DNA of 64,000 nucleotides from Gemmatimonas groenlandica (GTDB lineage: Bacteria > Gemmatimonadota > Gemmatimonadetes > Gemmatimonadales > Gemmatimonadaceae): the NCBI RefSeq assembly GCF_013004105.1, contig NZ_CP053085.1, forward strand, positions 744,001-808,000, given 5' to 3'. The notes below the pieces were generated by a model. That model ran no database searches, had not been told where the DNA came from, and worked only from the letters and a program-made list of their open reading frames with translations. Of the stretch, positions 1 to 8,336 are shown one piece after another (within the stretch, counting starts at the first letter, position 1; each line of letters starts with the position of its first letter). The translations under genes were made by a program, and so were the position numbers.

Positions 1-861
1 GCCGCGCTGCCGGTGGGTACCGGCACGCGTCTGGTCGGCGCCCTGGTAATGGCGGGCGACGTGCGCAATCCGTTTACCGCACTCGACGACGACTTCCTGC
101 TTACGCTCGGTCAGCAGGTCGGCGCCGCACTCGAACAGTCGGCGCTCGATCGTCAGTTGGCCACCCGCACGAAGGCACTTGAGCAGCTCTCCGCCCGCAT
201 GGTGCGGCAGCACGAAGACGAGCGTCGTCGTTTGTCGCGCGAATTGCATGACGAAACCGCGCAGGTGTTCTCGGCGGTGAAGATGCAGCTCGAGGCCTTG
301 CGCCCGCTGTTGGCCGGTGGGGCGTCGCCCCGCCTTGATCGCCTGCTCTCGCTGGTCGATACTGGCATCGCGAGCATTCGGCAGGTCACCAGCGATCTGC
401 GCCCGTCGCTGCTCGATGATCTGGGCCTGCGGCCGGCGTTGCATTCGCTGGTCACCGATTTCACTGAGCGGAGCGGGATTCGCGCGACCTTCGACGCGCC
501 TGGCGCGTTTCCGCCGCTGCATCCTGACGCCGATCTGGCGCTGTTCCGCGCGCTGCAGGAAGCGCTGTCGAACGTCGTGCGCCACGCGCAGGCATCGCAG
601 GTCGATGTGCTGGTGACCGTCGATGACCAGGGACTCGTGCTGTCCGTCCGCGACGACGGCAACGGGTTTCCGATCGGACGCAACGGTCGCATTCGCGACG
701 CCGAGCATCGCATGGGGCTGACCGGCATGCGCGAGCGCATCTTCGCCATCGGCGGCGATGTCGTCATCGCCAACCGGAGCAAAGGTGCTGAAGTGCGAAT
801 CAGCGCGCCGCGCGTGGATGTCGGCCTTTCAACGACCCTTTCAACGACTCCGACCCCTTGA
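1..861 (+). CDS. Sensor histidine kinase, NarL/UhpB (HisKA_3) type, 5' end cut by window edge
   Basis: The frame is open from base 1, so the true start lies upstream and 286 residues are visible. The first ~45 residues look like the end of a GAF-type sensor domain. A linker helix leads to the phosphoacceptor box RRLSRELHDETAQ (His about residue 83 of the visible part), the HisKA_3 dimerisation signature. The ATPase domain follows with N-box EALSNVVRHAQA, G1 box DDGNGF and G2 region GLTGMRERI. It should autophosphorylate and pass phosphate to the response regulator 21 bp downstream. The signal sensed cannot be told. The last codons (STTLSTT) are written over a copy of a palindromic repeat also found near 18.6 kb. 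Confidence 0.9.
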   Translation, partial: AALPVGTGTRLVGALVMAGDVRNPFTALDDDFLLTLGQQVGAALEQSALDRQLATRTKALEQLSARMVRQHEDERRRLSRELHDETAQVFSAVKMQLEALRPLLAGGASPRLDRLLSLVDTGIASIRQVTSDLRPSLLDDLGLRPALHSLVTDFTERSGIRATFDAPGAFPPLHPDADLALFRALQEALSNVVRHAQASQVDVLVTVDDQGLVLSVRDDGNGFPIGRNGRIRDAEHRMGLTGMRERIFAIGGDVVIANRSKGAEVRISAPRVDVGLSTTLSTTPTP

Positions 862-862
862 A
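840..862. repeat. Degenerate third copy of the 23-bp TTCAACGACTC palindrome
   Basis: Bases 840-850 are exactly the half-site TTCAACGACTC. The other half (852-862) keeps TTGAA and the 23-bp length but differs at three positions from the perfect copies at 18601-18657. A further partial half-site, TTCAACGAC, starts at 828. The copy overlaps the stop codon of the histidine kinase. Confidence 0.5.
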
Positions 863-882
863 CCTCCTCGTGCGAGCATCTC

Positions 883-1563
883 GTGAAACGACCGTCTGAA
901 GTCGGGCAGGAGCCCGCGCGTATTCGCGTGCTGATCGCCGACGATCACGCGCTCGTACGCGAAGGTTTGCGCTACGTGCTCGATGCGGATCCGGGCATCG
1001 AAGTGGTGGCGGAGGCCGCGAACGGCCGCATCGCTGTGGAAATGGCGCTGCAGTTCGCACCGGATGTCGTCGTGCTCGACATCACGATGCCCGAAGAGAC
1101 CGGACTGCATGCTGCCGCGCGCCTTCGCGAGGCGTTGCCCTCGGCGCGCATCCTCATGTTGAGCATGCACGACCAAACGGAGTACGTGCGCGAAGGGATG
1201 CGCATCGGTACGCACGGCTATCTGCTGAAAGACTCGGCCGGCGAGGAATTGCGGGCAGCGATTCACGCGGTGCATGCTGGTGGTACGTTCTTCAGTCCCG
1301 CCGTCGTGAAACGACTCACCGCGAGCGAAGCGGCACCGGTGTCGGCGCCGCAGGTGCAGCTCGAGCAGCTCACACCGCGCGAACGCGATGTGCTGAGCGG
1401 CGTGGCCCGTGGACTGACCAACAAGGCGATCGCGGCGGAGCTGGGTATCAGTCGACGAACGGTGGAGGCGCATCGCGAGAGTCTGATGCGGAAGCTCGAG
1501 ATTCACAGCGTCGCGGGGCTCACGCGATTCGCGCTTGAAGCGGGGTTGGTCGCCGACGCGTGA
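883..1563 (+). CDS. NarL/FixJ-family response regulator
   Basis: This 226-aa protein starts with GTG, 21 bp after the kinase gene. The receiver domain (residues ~14-130) has the acidic pair D20/D21 in LIADDHALVREGL, phosphoacceptor D66 in VVLDITMP, and the conserved Lys in LLKDSAGEE. The C-terminal LuxR-type helix-turn-helix (about 160-225) reads LTPRERDVLSGVARGLTNK, then AAELGISRRTVEAH. It is the cognate partner of the upstream HisKA_3 kinase and should bind DNA when phosphorylated. Targets are not evident. Length and order are typical of the family. Confidence 0.95.
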   Translation: MKRPSEVGQEPARIRVLIADDHALVREGLRYVLDADPGIEVVAEAANGRIAVEMALQFAPDVVVLDITMPEETGLHAAARLREALPSARILMLSMHDQTEYVREGMRIGTHGYLLKDSAGEELRAAIHAVHAGGTFFSPAVVKRLTASEAAPVSAPQVQLEQLTPRERDVLSGVARGLTNKAIAAELGISRRTVEAHRESLMRKLEIHSVAGLTRFALEAGLVADA

Positions 1564-1632
1564 CATCCCCGTGTCCCGCCGGTGATCGTTCCGTCGGCGC
1601 GCCGTCACGCGCGATGACGAATCTATTTGTCC

Positions 1633-2148
1633 ATGAGCCCATGGCTGATTCGACTCGATGCGCGTGACCGCGCCTTGTTCGCCCGCCTCGCCCTGAGGTC
1701 CACCACCGCGCGTTCGCGCCGGCGCTTCTGGACCTCCCTCACCCACCTTGGCGGCGCCCGCGCCAGCATCGGTCTCGCCCTCACGCAGTCGCTGCTTCCC
1801 GATGGCTCGTTCGCGCTCAGCTGGCGCACGTTGTGTCTGCTCGGGCTGTCGCATCTGGTGGTGCAGCTGATCAAGCGGTCGGTGGGTCGGCCGCGGCCAT
1901 CGGCCGGTGAATCGTCGGGAGCGTTGGTGCTCGTCCCCGATCGGTTCTCCTTCCCGTCGGGGCACGCCTGCGCGGCGATGGCCCTCGCGCTCGGCGTCGC
2001 AAGCGCGGTACCGGCGCTCACCGTGCCGCTCCTCATCGCGGCGCTGCTGGTCGGTTTCTCCCGCGTCATGCTGGGTGTGCACTACCCCGGCGATGTGCTC
2101 ATGGGGCAGGCGATCGCGCTGATATCGGCGTACCCGATACTGGGGTAG
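1633..2148 (+). CDS. PAP2-superfamily membrane phosphatase
   Basis: About 171 aa from ATG 1633; an in-frame TTG lies two codons upstream and neither has a clear ribosome site. The three phosphatidic-acid-phosphatase motifs are present in order: KRSVGRPRP (~80-90), PSGH (~112) and SRVMLGVHYPGD (~140-151), with hydrophobic helices between and after them. Such proteins remove phosphate from lipid substrates (phosphatidate, undecaprenyl or phosphatidylglycerol phosphate) at the membrane. Which substrate applies cannot be decided. The gene stands alone, 69 bp after the two-component system. Confidence 0.85.
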   Translation: MSPWLIRLDARDRALFARLALRSTTARSRRRFWTSLTHLGGARASIGLALTQSLLPDGSFALSWRTLCLLGLSHLVVQLIKRSVGRPRPSAGESSGALVLVPDRFSFPSGHACAAMALALGVASAVPALTVPLLIAALLVGFSRVMLGVHYPGDVLMGQAIALISAYPILG

Positions 2149-2176
2149 GGAGCGGGCAGGAGAACCGCGAACTGCG

Positions 2177-2285
2177 AACTCCCTAGGGAGCAGGAGGGAG
2201 GGTCTCAGGAAGGAGGGAGCAGGAACGACGCGATGTTTCCCTGCCTCCCCCCCCTGATACCCTCCCTCCTGCTCCCTAAGGAGTT
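2177..2285. repeat. Long hairpin repeat element, copy 1
   Basis: An inverted repeat with 33-nt outer arms (2177-2209 and 2253-2285) matching at 31 of 33 positions. A less perfect inner stem continues to about 2224/2238 around a ~13-nt loop. Arms begin AACTCC and contain TAGGGAGCAGG and GAGGGAGGGT. Two GCGAACT heptamers (2167-2180) lead into the left arm. A second copy with perfect 34-nt arms lies at 51198-51309. The gap 2149-2367 holds nothing else I recognise. The element lies between two rightward genes and could act in RNA as a strong terminator-like hairpin, although no clear U-tract follows. Confidence 0.75.
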
Positions 2286-2367
2286 TGCATTCTGGCGTTC
2301 GCCGCGTAGTCGGTGTGCGACACGTCACACCCCGCCGTGACAGCCTCTCAGATGGGTCGTCACCCCT

Positions 2368-2877
2368 GTGAACACCCCACCTTCGCCCCGATCTCCTGAC
2401 ATGTTTCTCCCGGAGCTGCTCGCCGGCAGCCTCACGACGACCCGCGTGACCCCGAATGGTGCGGCCCATCGGCTGCGGCTTCTGAGCTGCCGTTTGGAGC
2501 GCGGGCCGGTCGCAACGTCACGCGTGTCGGTGGAGTTCGAGGGACCGGCCGAGTCACAGCGGATCGTGAGTCGTCAGGAAGGGTCGGCGTGTCCGGGAGG
2601 TGATCTGCGCCTCGCGGCGCTCGCGACCCTGCATGCCATCACGCAGGCCACGGGCGGTGCGCTGACCTTCGAGTTGATCGGCGTGAAGCCAGTACGTGCG
2701 TTCGACACGACCGTGATGATGGTGGCCGTTTTCGCTCAGCATGACGGAGTTGTGACGCGTATCGTTGGAGCAGCGATCGTCGAGGACGATCAATTGGTGG
2801 CCACGGCGCGTGCTGCGCTGCATGCTGCCAACCGGCTGTCTTCGCCCCTGCTCGATCAGTTGTCGTCCGTCGCCTGA
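2368..2877 (+). CDS. Conserved-looking protein of unknown function
   Basis: A 169-aa soluble protein from GTG 2368; ATG 2401 (MFLPELL) is an equally possible start. It has no signal peptide or membrane segment. The alternating pattern, with VSVEFEGPAESQ, LAALATLHAITQ, RIVGAAIVEDDQL and AARAALHAANRL, suggests an alpha/beta fold of repeated strand-helix units. It faintly recalls small regulatory domains such as the LeuA dimerisation domain, but I cannot assign it. It sits between the repeat element and a lytic transglycosylase gene. Coding bias in this frame is good and no opposite-strand alternative looks better. Confidence 0.6.
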   Translation: MNTPPSPRSPDMFLPELLAGSLTTTRVTPNGAAHRLRLLSCRLERGPVATSRVSVEFEGPAESQRIVSRQEGSACPGGDLRLAALATLHAITQATGGALTFELIGVKPVRAFDTTVMMVAVFAQHDGVVTRIVGAAIVEDDQLVATARAALHAANRLSSPLLDQLSSVA

Positions 2878-2960
2878 AGTCAGCGGGCTGAAGGAACGTC
2901 ACACGGGGCGAGGGGTCCGACCGGCCACCCCTTCGATCCGGTTCTCGTTAGGTTCCCCGC

Positions 2961-4613
2961 GTGAAACTTCCCTTCCATTTCGCACCGGTCCTGCTGTTAC
3001 TCGCGACCGGAGCGTGCGGCCGTGCAGGATCGGTCGCTCCCGTCACCACGCCGACACCCGTCGCCGCCAAGTCCGCGCCAGTCGCTGCGACGGTCACGGC
3101 ACCCACGGCGAAGGCGGATCGCGCCACGACGGATGAAGTCGTCAGCGCGGTGGTGGCGGTGTTCGGCGACAGCGCCGTACTCCATCCCGCCGACTCGGCC
3201 AGCATCGCTGACGACCCGATCTGGGACATCAACGTCCGCTCGTACGAAACGCACGATCGGGTCGAGCACTATGTCGGGCTCTTCTCGAACAGCGCGAAGG
3301 AGCGGTTTCTTGCGCGTCTCTCACGCGGCACGCGCTACGAGCCGATGATACGGGCAAAGCTTCGGGCGAGTGGTATGCCGGAAGACCTGACCTACCTCGC
3401 ACTGATCGAAAGCGGCTACGACCCGCATGCCTACTCGCGCGCGGCGGCGGTGGGCATGTGGCAGTTCATGAGCGGCACCGCCCGTGGCGTGGGCATGCGC
3501 GTGGATTGGTGGATGGACGAGCGTCGTGACCCGGCGCGCTCGACCGATGGGGCGATCCGCTTCTTGCGCGACCTGCAGAAGCAGTTTGGCTCACTGTATC
3601 TGGCGGCGGCGGCGTACAACGGCGGCCCCGGTCGTGTTGCGCGTGGTCTCACGCGATTCGCCAGCGAGATGGATGGCGCCGAAGGCGAGGATCGTTTCTT
3701 TGCGCTTGCCGAGCAGGACTATCTGCGAGCCGAAACCAAGAATTACGTGCCGCAAATCATCGCGGCGGCGCTCGTGGCCAAGATGCCGGCCCGCTATGGG
3801 CTGGTGATCGACTCCTTGCCGCTGTACGGGTACGATTCCGTGTTGGTCACCCCGGGCACCAGCCTCGCGCACATCGCGGCGGCCAGCGGCGCGACGAAGG
3901 CGGAAGTGCGCGACCTGAACCCGGCGGTCCTGCGGGGTATTACTCCGCCCGACGCGAGTATCTGGGCGCGCGTGCCGGTTGGACTGGCGGATCGCACGCG
4001 CCTGGCGCTCGACAGCATTCCCGAAGAGGATCGCCGAGGCTTCCGGATGGCCTCGGTGAGTGGCAGCACCGGCACGCCGGCCGGTTTCGCCGACGCGCAT
4101 GGCGTGACGGTCAAGCAGCTTCGCTGGTTCAATCCGACGATCAAGACGACCAAGAAGGGGCGCCTGGTCGCCGGTCAGTCGCTACGGATTCCGAGCGACC
4201 TGGCGATCGATTTCGCGCGGGAGATCCCCGATCCCGGCATCGAGCGGTACGGCGGCTCGTCGCCGACCACGCTGACCTCCCGCGGCATTCACGTGGTGAA
4301 GCGGGGGGAGTCGCTCGGGGCGATTGCCAAGCGCTACGGCACCACGGTGCCCCGGCTGAAATCGCTGAACGGCATCAAAGGCTCTCGCGTAATCGCCGGC
4401 CAGACGCTGCGCGTGCGCAGCGGCACCTCGACGGCGTCGAGCACGTCGTCGTCGGCGAAGAAGTCCGCCGCCAAAAAGGCGAGTGCCAAGAAGGCGAGTG
4501 CCAAGAAGGCGACGGTGAAGAAGTCCGGCGCCAAGAAGTCGACGGCGAAGAAGAAGCCCGTCGCCAAAAAGAAGACGGCGTCCTCCAAGAAGAAGACGCC
4601 GCCGAGAAAGTAG
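2961..4613 (+). CDS. MltD-like lytic transglycosylase lipoprotein with LysM repeats and a histone-H1-like tail
   Basis: 550 aa from GTG 2961. The N-terminus is a lipoprotein-type signal with Cys19 after LLLLATGA. The SLT domain (about 130-240) has catalytic E150 in TYLALIESGYDPHAYS, then AAVGMWQFMSGTARG and LAAAAYNGGPGRV. It would cleave murein glycan strands to 1,6-anhydro products in the periplasm. A clear LysM module (about 442-486, HVVKRGESLGAIAKRYGTT) binds peptidoglycan. Two weaker LysM-like units lie before it (starting GTSLAHIAAASG and DAHGVTVKQLRW). The last ~55 residues are almost only Lys, Ala and Ser in SAKKSAAKKASAKKA-type repeats, an unusual basic tail that could hold the enzyme to anionic polymers. 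Confidence 0.9.
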   Translation: MKLPFHFAPVLLLLATGACGRAGSVAPVTTPTPVAAKSAPVAATVTAPTAKADRATTDEVVSAVVAVFGDSAVLHPADSASIADDPIWDINVRSYETHDRVEHYVGLFSNSAKERFLARLSRGTRYEPMIRAKLRASGMPEDLTYLALIESGYDPHAYSRAAAVGMWQFMSGTARGVGMRVDWWMDERRDPARSTDGAIRFLRDLQKQFGSLYLAAAAYNGGPGRVARGLTRFASEMDGAEGEDRFFALAEQDYLRAETKNYVPQIIAAALVAKMPARYGLVIDSLPLYGYDSVLVTPGTSLAHIAAASGATKAEVRDLNPAVLRGITPPDASIWARVPVGLADRTRLALDSIPEEDRRGFRMASVSGSTGTPAGFADAHGVTVKQLRWFNPTIKTTKKGRLVAGQSLRIPSDLAIDFAREIPDPGIERYGGSSPTTLTSRGIHVVKRGESLGAIAKRYGTTVPRLKSLNGIKGSRVIAGQTLRVRSGTSTASSTSSSAKKSAAKKASAKKASAKKATVKKSGAKKSTAKKKPVAKKKTASSKKKTPPRK

Positions 4614-4641
4614 GTCTCCCTACTCCGTACTCCCTACTTCG
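4614..4641. repeat. Period-7 tandem repeat filling a convergent gap
   Basis: Four degenerate heptamers in a row: GTCTCCC, TACTCCG, TACTCCC, TACTTCG. They occupy nearly the whole 31-bp space between the stop codons of two convergent genes. The same heptamers recur at 52374-52408, and related period-7 arrays occur near 2167, 51314 and 62556. Confidence 0.65.
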
Positions 4642-4644
4642 CCG

Positions 4645-5451
4645 TCAGTCCAAATACCCACGGCCGCGGTAGCCCTTCGTGATGATGCTCTCGTAGCCGT
4701 TGGCGGGGCTCATGCCCATGCTCAGCGACCGCTGCACCGCCACCGGACCGCGGTTGTAGACCAACAGGGCCAGCTTGAGATCGCCCTTATAGTCGCGAAT
4801 GAGGCCACGGAGGTATTTGAAGCCGATCCTGAGGTTCACATCGGGGTCGAGCAACTGTTCCCGGGTGACGTTGGGCTCGAACTCGCGGGCCGTACCGAGC
4901 ATGAGCTGCGTGAGTCCCAACGCGCCGGCGGAGCTGACGGCCCGCGTGTCGAAGACACTTTCCACGCGCACCAGTCGGAAGCCCAACTCCGGTTCGATGC
5001 CGGCCGTCGTGGCGGCATCATAGATCCGGCGGGCAAGTTCCGGTTTGATGCGGTACTTGGCGCTGTATGTATAGATGCGATGCAAGCGACTGAGCGACTC
5101 GCGACGCTCGCCTTCCTTTGCATCGTGCCCGAAAGGGAGCGTCGGGGCTGCGGAAACGGCCTTCGAGCGCTTGAGCACCTCACCCGCCGGACGCCAGAGC
5201 GGCTGGATCGGCAGGCTGGCGGCCTTGGAAGCGGCCGGTGCGGTTGCCGTCATCCCGTTGAAGGCAATCGCCGGAGCCACCGCAGGCGAGGGGGCGTCGG
5301 GAGTCACGATCACGGCGAGCGTAAACACCACCGCTGCCGCTGAGAACACACTCGTCAAACGACGCTTTGCATGACGACGATGCATCCGTCGTCTGCGAGC
5401 CACCGCGTCGCGGCTCGGTACTTTATCGGTCGAATCGGTAGAATCGGTCAT
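4645..5451 (-). CDS. Membrane-anchored lytic transglycosylase (SLT domain)
   Basis: 268 aa. A very basic cytoplasmic N-terminus (RRRRMHRRHAKRR) precedes one transmembrane segment (~33-50), so the enzyme faces the periplasm from an inner-membrane anchor. After a ~60-residue linker, the SLT domain (~135-265) carries catalytic E164 in FRLVRVESVFDTRAVS, then AGALGLTQLMLGTARE and LALLVYNRGPVAV. It lacks LysM modules, unlike the convergent MltD-like gene, so the two neighbours are related in chemistry but not in targeting. The start was chosen as the first Met of the only frame with this domain. Confidence 0.88.
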   Translation of the reverse strand: MTDSTDSTDKVPSRDAVARRRRMHRRHAKRRLTSVFSAAAVVFTLAVIVTPDAPSPAVAPAIAFNGMTATAPAASKAASLPIQPLWRPAGEVLKRSKAVSAAPTLPFGHDAKEGERRESLSRLHRIYTYSAKYRIKPELARRIYDAATTAGIEPELGFRLVRVESVFDTRAVSSAGALGLTQLMLGTAREFEPNVTREQLLDPDVNLRIGFKYLRGLIRDYKGDLKLALLVYNRGPVAVQRSLSMGMSPANGYESIITKGYRGRGYLD

Positions 5452-5475
5452 GACACCTCTCGATCAGCAGGACAC

Positions 5476-5982
5476 TCACGGATCTCGGGTGAAATCCCCC
5501 TTCGTGCCGCCGCGCTTTTCGCGCAGCACGATCTCGGAGATCACCATTGTCCGGTCGATTGCCTTCGCCATGTCGTAAATCGTCAACAACGACACGGAGA
5601 CTGCAGTCAACGCTTCCATCTCCACCCCGGTCTGAGCGGTGGTCCTGACGAATCCCTCGACCCGAAGGCCCGGTAGGGACTCATCAACGTTAACCCGGAC
5701 ATCGATCCCCGACAAAGGGAGCGGGTGGCAGAGCGGGATGAGGTCGGCCGTCCGCTTCGCAGCCTGAATGCCGGCGAGCCGCGCAACCGGAATCACATCG
5801 CCTTTCTTTAATGTGTTGTCACGTATTGCTTTAAGCGTGCTCACCTCCATTCGAATCGAGCCGCTGGCGAGGGCCGAACGGACCGAAATCGGCTTCTCCG
5901 CCACATCCACCATGGTGAAATTTCCTGCCGCATCCAGGTGCGAAAACTCGCGCGCGGGCACTTCCGGCTTGTCTGGACTCAC
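5476..5982 (-). CDS. moaC: Cyclic pyranopterin monophosphate synthase MoaC
   Basis: 168 aa, the usual MoaC length. It makes cyclic pyranopterin monophosphate from the MoaA product, the first committed stage of molybdenum cofactor synthesis. All catalytic positions known from E. coli MoaC are seen with a +9 offset: K60, H86 in LIPLCHPLPL, E121 and E123 in GVEMEALTAV, D137 and K140 in YDMAKAIDR. It overlaps the end of holB by 4 bp (ATGA), so translation is probably coupled. No other moa gene is in the window. A MOSC protein at 26.4 kb is the only other possible molybdenum link. Confidence 0.96.
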   Translation of the reverse strand: MSPDKPEVPAREFSHLDAAGNFTMVDVAEKPISVRSALASGSIRMEVSTLKAIRDNTLKKGDVIPVARLAGIQAAKRTADLIPLCHPLPLSGIDVRVNVDESLPGLRVEGFVRTTAQTGVEMEALTAVSVSLLTIYDMAKAIDRTMVISEIVLREKRGGTKGDFTRDP

Positions 5983-7070
5983 GGGCGGAGGGTCCGGTGG
6001 AGGGAGGAGAGCAACGAGGCACCAAGCAGTTGCGGGCTCACATTGCCCTGTGCCTTGGCCTTCGCGAATTCAACAATGACCACCGCCGACGCGGTGCGTC
6101 GCGCGTCCGCCTCACGTCCGACATCGACCAACTGTTTGGCGCGTGCATGCAACAGATGCGTCAACGCCTCAAGGGTATCGGTGAATGCACCGCGCGCACC
6201 GGCTACGCCCTGACGCGCCGCGGCTTTGATGCGTTCGGCCGTGCCGTCCGGTGTGGACGGTTGCAACGCGGCGTCGAGAATACGCCGCGCCGCCGTGAAC
6301 GCCGCCGCCATCGATTCGCCAGCGAACAACTCGCCGGGTGCGCCATTCATCCGCGCCAGCGCTTCGTCGCGTGGAACGCGCGCGAGCTTGCGCACCACCA
6401 CCGCGTCGTCGAGAAACGCGTCGATGTCAGCGCGGCTGAGGGTGGGCACGCGTATCGCGACCACGCGCGACTTGATGGTGGGAAGCAGATTGCCCGGCTC
6501 GCTGGTGGTCAGAATGATCGTCGTGCCCGGCGGCGGCTCCTCGAGCAGCTTGAGAAAGGCGTTAGCCGCCTGATCGGCGCCTTCCTGCGACACCATGCGC
6601 TCGGCGTCGCCGACCACGAACACCGCCCGGCGCGCCATCGCCGGGCGTAGCGACGCCTGATGCACCAGCGCGCGCACGGTGGCGACATAGAGCCCCTCCG
6701 TACCGATCGAGGGCGCCCACAGCCCCTCCGCCTCCATGCGCTCGGCGATGGCCTCGCTGTAGTCCGCCTTCACGTCATCCGGCGACGCGTCGCCATCCTT
6801 GAGACGCGGACGCGGAAAGAACCAGTGCAGGTCGGGGTGCATGCCGCGCACGGTGTATCGGCAGTGCTGGCAGTCGCCGCACGGTTCGTCGAGGCGTTCC
6901 GACAGCGCCCGCTCGCAGAGCAGGTATTGTCCGAGCCAAAGTCCGAGGCGCTGCTTGCCGACACCGCGGCGACCTTGCAGCATGATGCTGGCCGGCAGCC
7001 GGTCATCGGCGGCCGCCGCCGTGAGCCGATGCCGCAGGGCGGCATGTCCGTAGAGCGGGCGAAGCGACAT
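5979..7070 (-). CDS. holB: DNA polymerase III delta-prime subunit
   Basis: 363 aa. This is the clamp-loader delta' subunit, an AAA+ ATPase-fold protein that helps load the sliding clamp. Visible are a P-loop-like GRRGVGKQ (33-40), the zinc-binding cysteines C52, C64, C67 and C70 (CGDCQHC), a region AVFVVGDAERM where Walker B sits, and TTSEPGNLLPTIKSR where the sensor and arginine-finger (SRC) motif lies, with SRV in place of SRC. The intact P-loop lysine is a departure from the degenerate P-loop of E. coli delta'. DnaX could look similar, but length and the missing C-terminal domains favour HolB. It is co-transcribed with moaC. Confidence 0.85.
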   Translation of the reverse strand: MSLRPLYGHAALRHRLTAAAADDRLPASIMLQGRRGVGKQRLGLWLGQYLLCERALSERLDEPCGDCQHCRYTVRGMHPDLHWFFPRPRLKDGDASPDDVKADYSEAIAERMEAEGLWAPSIGTEGLYVATVRALVHQASLRPAMARRAVFVVGDAERMVSQEGADQAANAFLKLLEEPPPGTTIILTTSEPGNLLPTIKSRVVAIRVPTLSRADIDAFLDDAVVVRKLARVPRDEALARMNGAPGELFAGESMAAAFTAARRILDAALQPSTPDGTAERIKAAARQGVAGARGAFTDTLEALTHLLHARAKQLVDVGREADARRTASAVVIVEFAKAKAQGNVSPQLLGASLLSSLHRTLRP

Positions 7071-7116
7071 GCGCGCAATATGCAGGGATCACGGTCCTCC
7101 CCGTCAGTCCGCCTTC

Positions 7117-8325
7117 ATGACTCCGATGACTCAGTTTTCTGGTCGCAGCACCCGCCTCGTCGCCGTCGGGCTCGCGGTGGTCGCAGCGTCGGCACCGCTG
7201 GCCGCCCAACAGCGCGCCCGCGCCATCGGGTTGGCTCCCGGGGTCTTCGCGCCCGGTCCCAACAACGCCATCACCGATGTGGCCGGCGTGCGCGTCGGCC
7301 ATGAGACGGTGACGCTCGGCGACTCCGTTCGAACGGGAGTTACCGCCATCATTCCACACGGGGGCGATCTCTATCGCGATCGCGTACCCGCGGCCCTGCA
7401 TGTGGGCAATGGCTTCGGCAAGCTGCTCGGCGTCACCCAACTGCGGGAGTTGGGTGAGCTCGAGACTCCGGTGTTGCTCACGTGCACGCTGTGCATCTGG
7501 CAAGCGGGTGACGCGCTCGCCCAGTACATGCTGGCGAAGCCGGAGAACGCGAATGTGCGGTCGATCAACCCCGTCGTGGGTGAAACGAACGATGGGCAGC
7601 TCAATGCCACTCGGGCGCGGCCGGGTATAGCCGCGGCCGTGAACCGCGCACTGGCGAATGCCGACAGCGGACGGGTTGCGGAAGGCAGCGTCGGCGCCGG
7701 GCATGGTACCGTGATGTTCGGCTGGAAGGGCGGCATCGGCACGTCGTCGCGGAAGCTGCCCGCTTCCCTGGGCGGCTACACCGTTGGCGTGATCGTGCAG
7801 GGCAACTACGGCGGTGTGCTACAGATGGCCGGCGTGCCGGTTGGGCAGCTGTTGGGTCGTTACGCATTCCAGCGTGATGTGGAACGGGCGGCGGGCACTC
7901 CGCCGGGGGCGGGCGGCTTCGGCGACGCGGGCGCCGAGCAGGGTGACGGGTCGTGCATGATCGTGATCGCCACTGACGCGCCGGTGCTCTCCCGCAACCT
8001 CGAGCGGATGGGGGCCCGGGCGGTCATGGGGCTCGCGCGCACCGGCTCCAGTGCGTCGAACGGCTCCGGCGACTACGTGATTGCCTTCTCGACGTCGCCG
8101 CGCGTGCGTCGTTCGCCCGATGCGACGCTGTCCACGAACGACGAACTGGGGAACGAAGCCATGTCGGCGCTGTTTCAAGCGGTGACGGAAGCGACGGAGG
8201 AAGCGTTGTACGACGCGCTGCTGATGGCGACCCCGGTCTCGACGCGGGCCGGACGCGTGAACCCATTGCCACGCGATTCCGTGCGCGTGCTGCTGCAAGC
8301 CCGCGGTATTCGCGCCCCTCGATAA
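7117..8325 (+). CDS. Exported P1-family (S58, DmpA-like) peptidase
   Basis: About 402 aa from ATG 7117, chosen because it gives a proper signal peptide (RSTRLVAVGLAVVAASAPLAAQQ); an upstream in-frame ATG at 7069 would bury it. Family signatures are AITDVAGVRVGHETV near the mature N-terminus, GETNDGQLN, and the autocleavage segment GDGSCMIVIATDAPV. S279 there is the expected nucleophile, released as a new N-terminus by self-cleavage at Gly-Ser. DmpA/BapA enzymes are aminopeptidases acting on D-amino acid or beta-amino acid peptides and esters. The exact substrate is unknown. It is divergent from holB and lies 11 bp before a membrane protein gene. Confidence 0.92.
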   Translation: MTPMTQFSGRSTRLVAVGLAVVAASAPLAAQQRARAIGLAPGVFAPGPNNAITDVAGVRVGHETVTLGDSVRTGVTAIIPHGGDLYRDRVPAALHVGNGFGKLLGVTQLRELGELETPVLLTCTLCIWQAGDALAQYMLAKPENANVRSINPVVGETNDGQLNATRARPGIAAAVNRALANADSGRVAEGSVGAGHGTVMFGWKGGIGTSSRKLPASLGGYTVGVIVQGNYGGVLQMAGVPVGQLLGRYAFQRDVERAAGTPPGAGGFGDAGAEQGDGSCMIVIATDAPVLSRNLERMGARAVMGLARTGSSASNGSGDYVIAFSTSPRVRRSPDATLSTNDELGNEAMSALFQAVTEATEEALYDALLMATPVSTRAGRVNPLPRDSVRVLLQARGIRAPR

Positions 8326-8336
8326 CGGACACGATC

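Noticed and set aside
841-2469. 542-codon open frame on the minus strand opposite the response regulator and PAP2 genes
   Set aside because: Arg/His/Gln-rich composition without domains; it crosses the hairpin element; both plus-strand genes have full family motifs.
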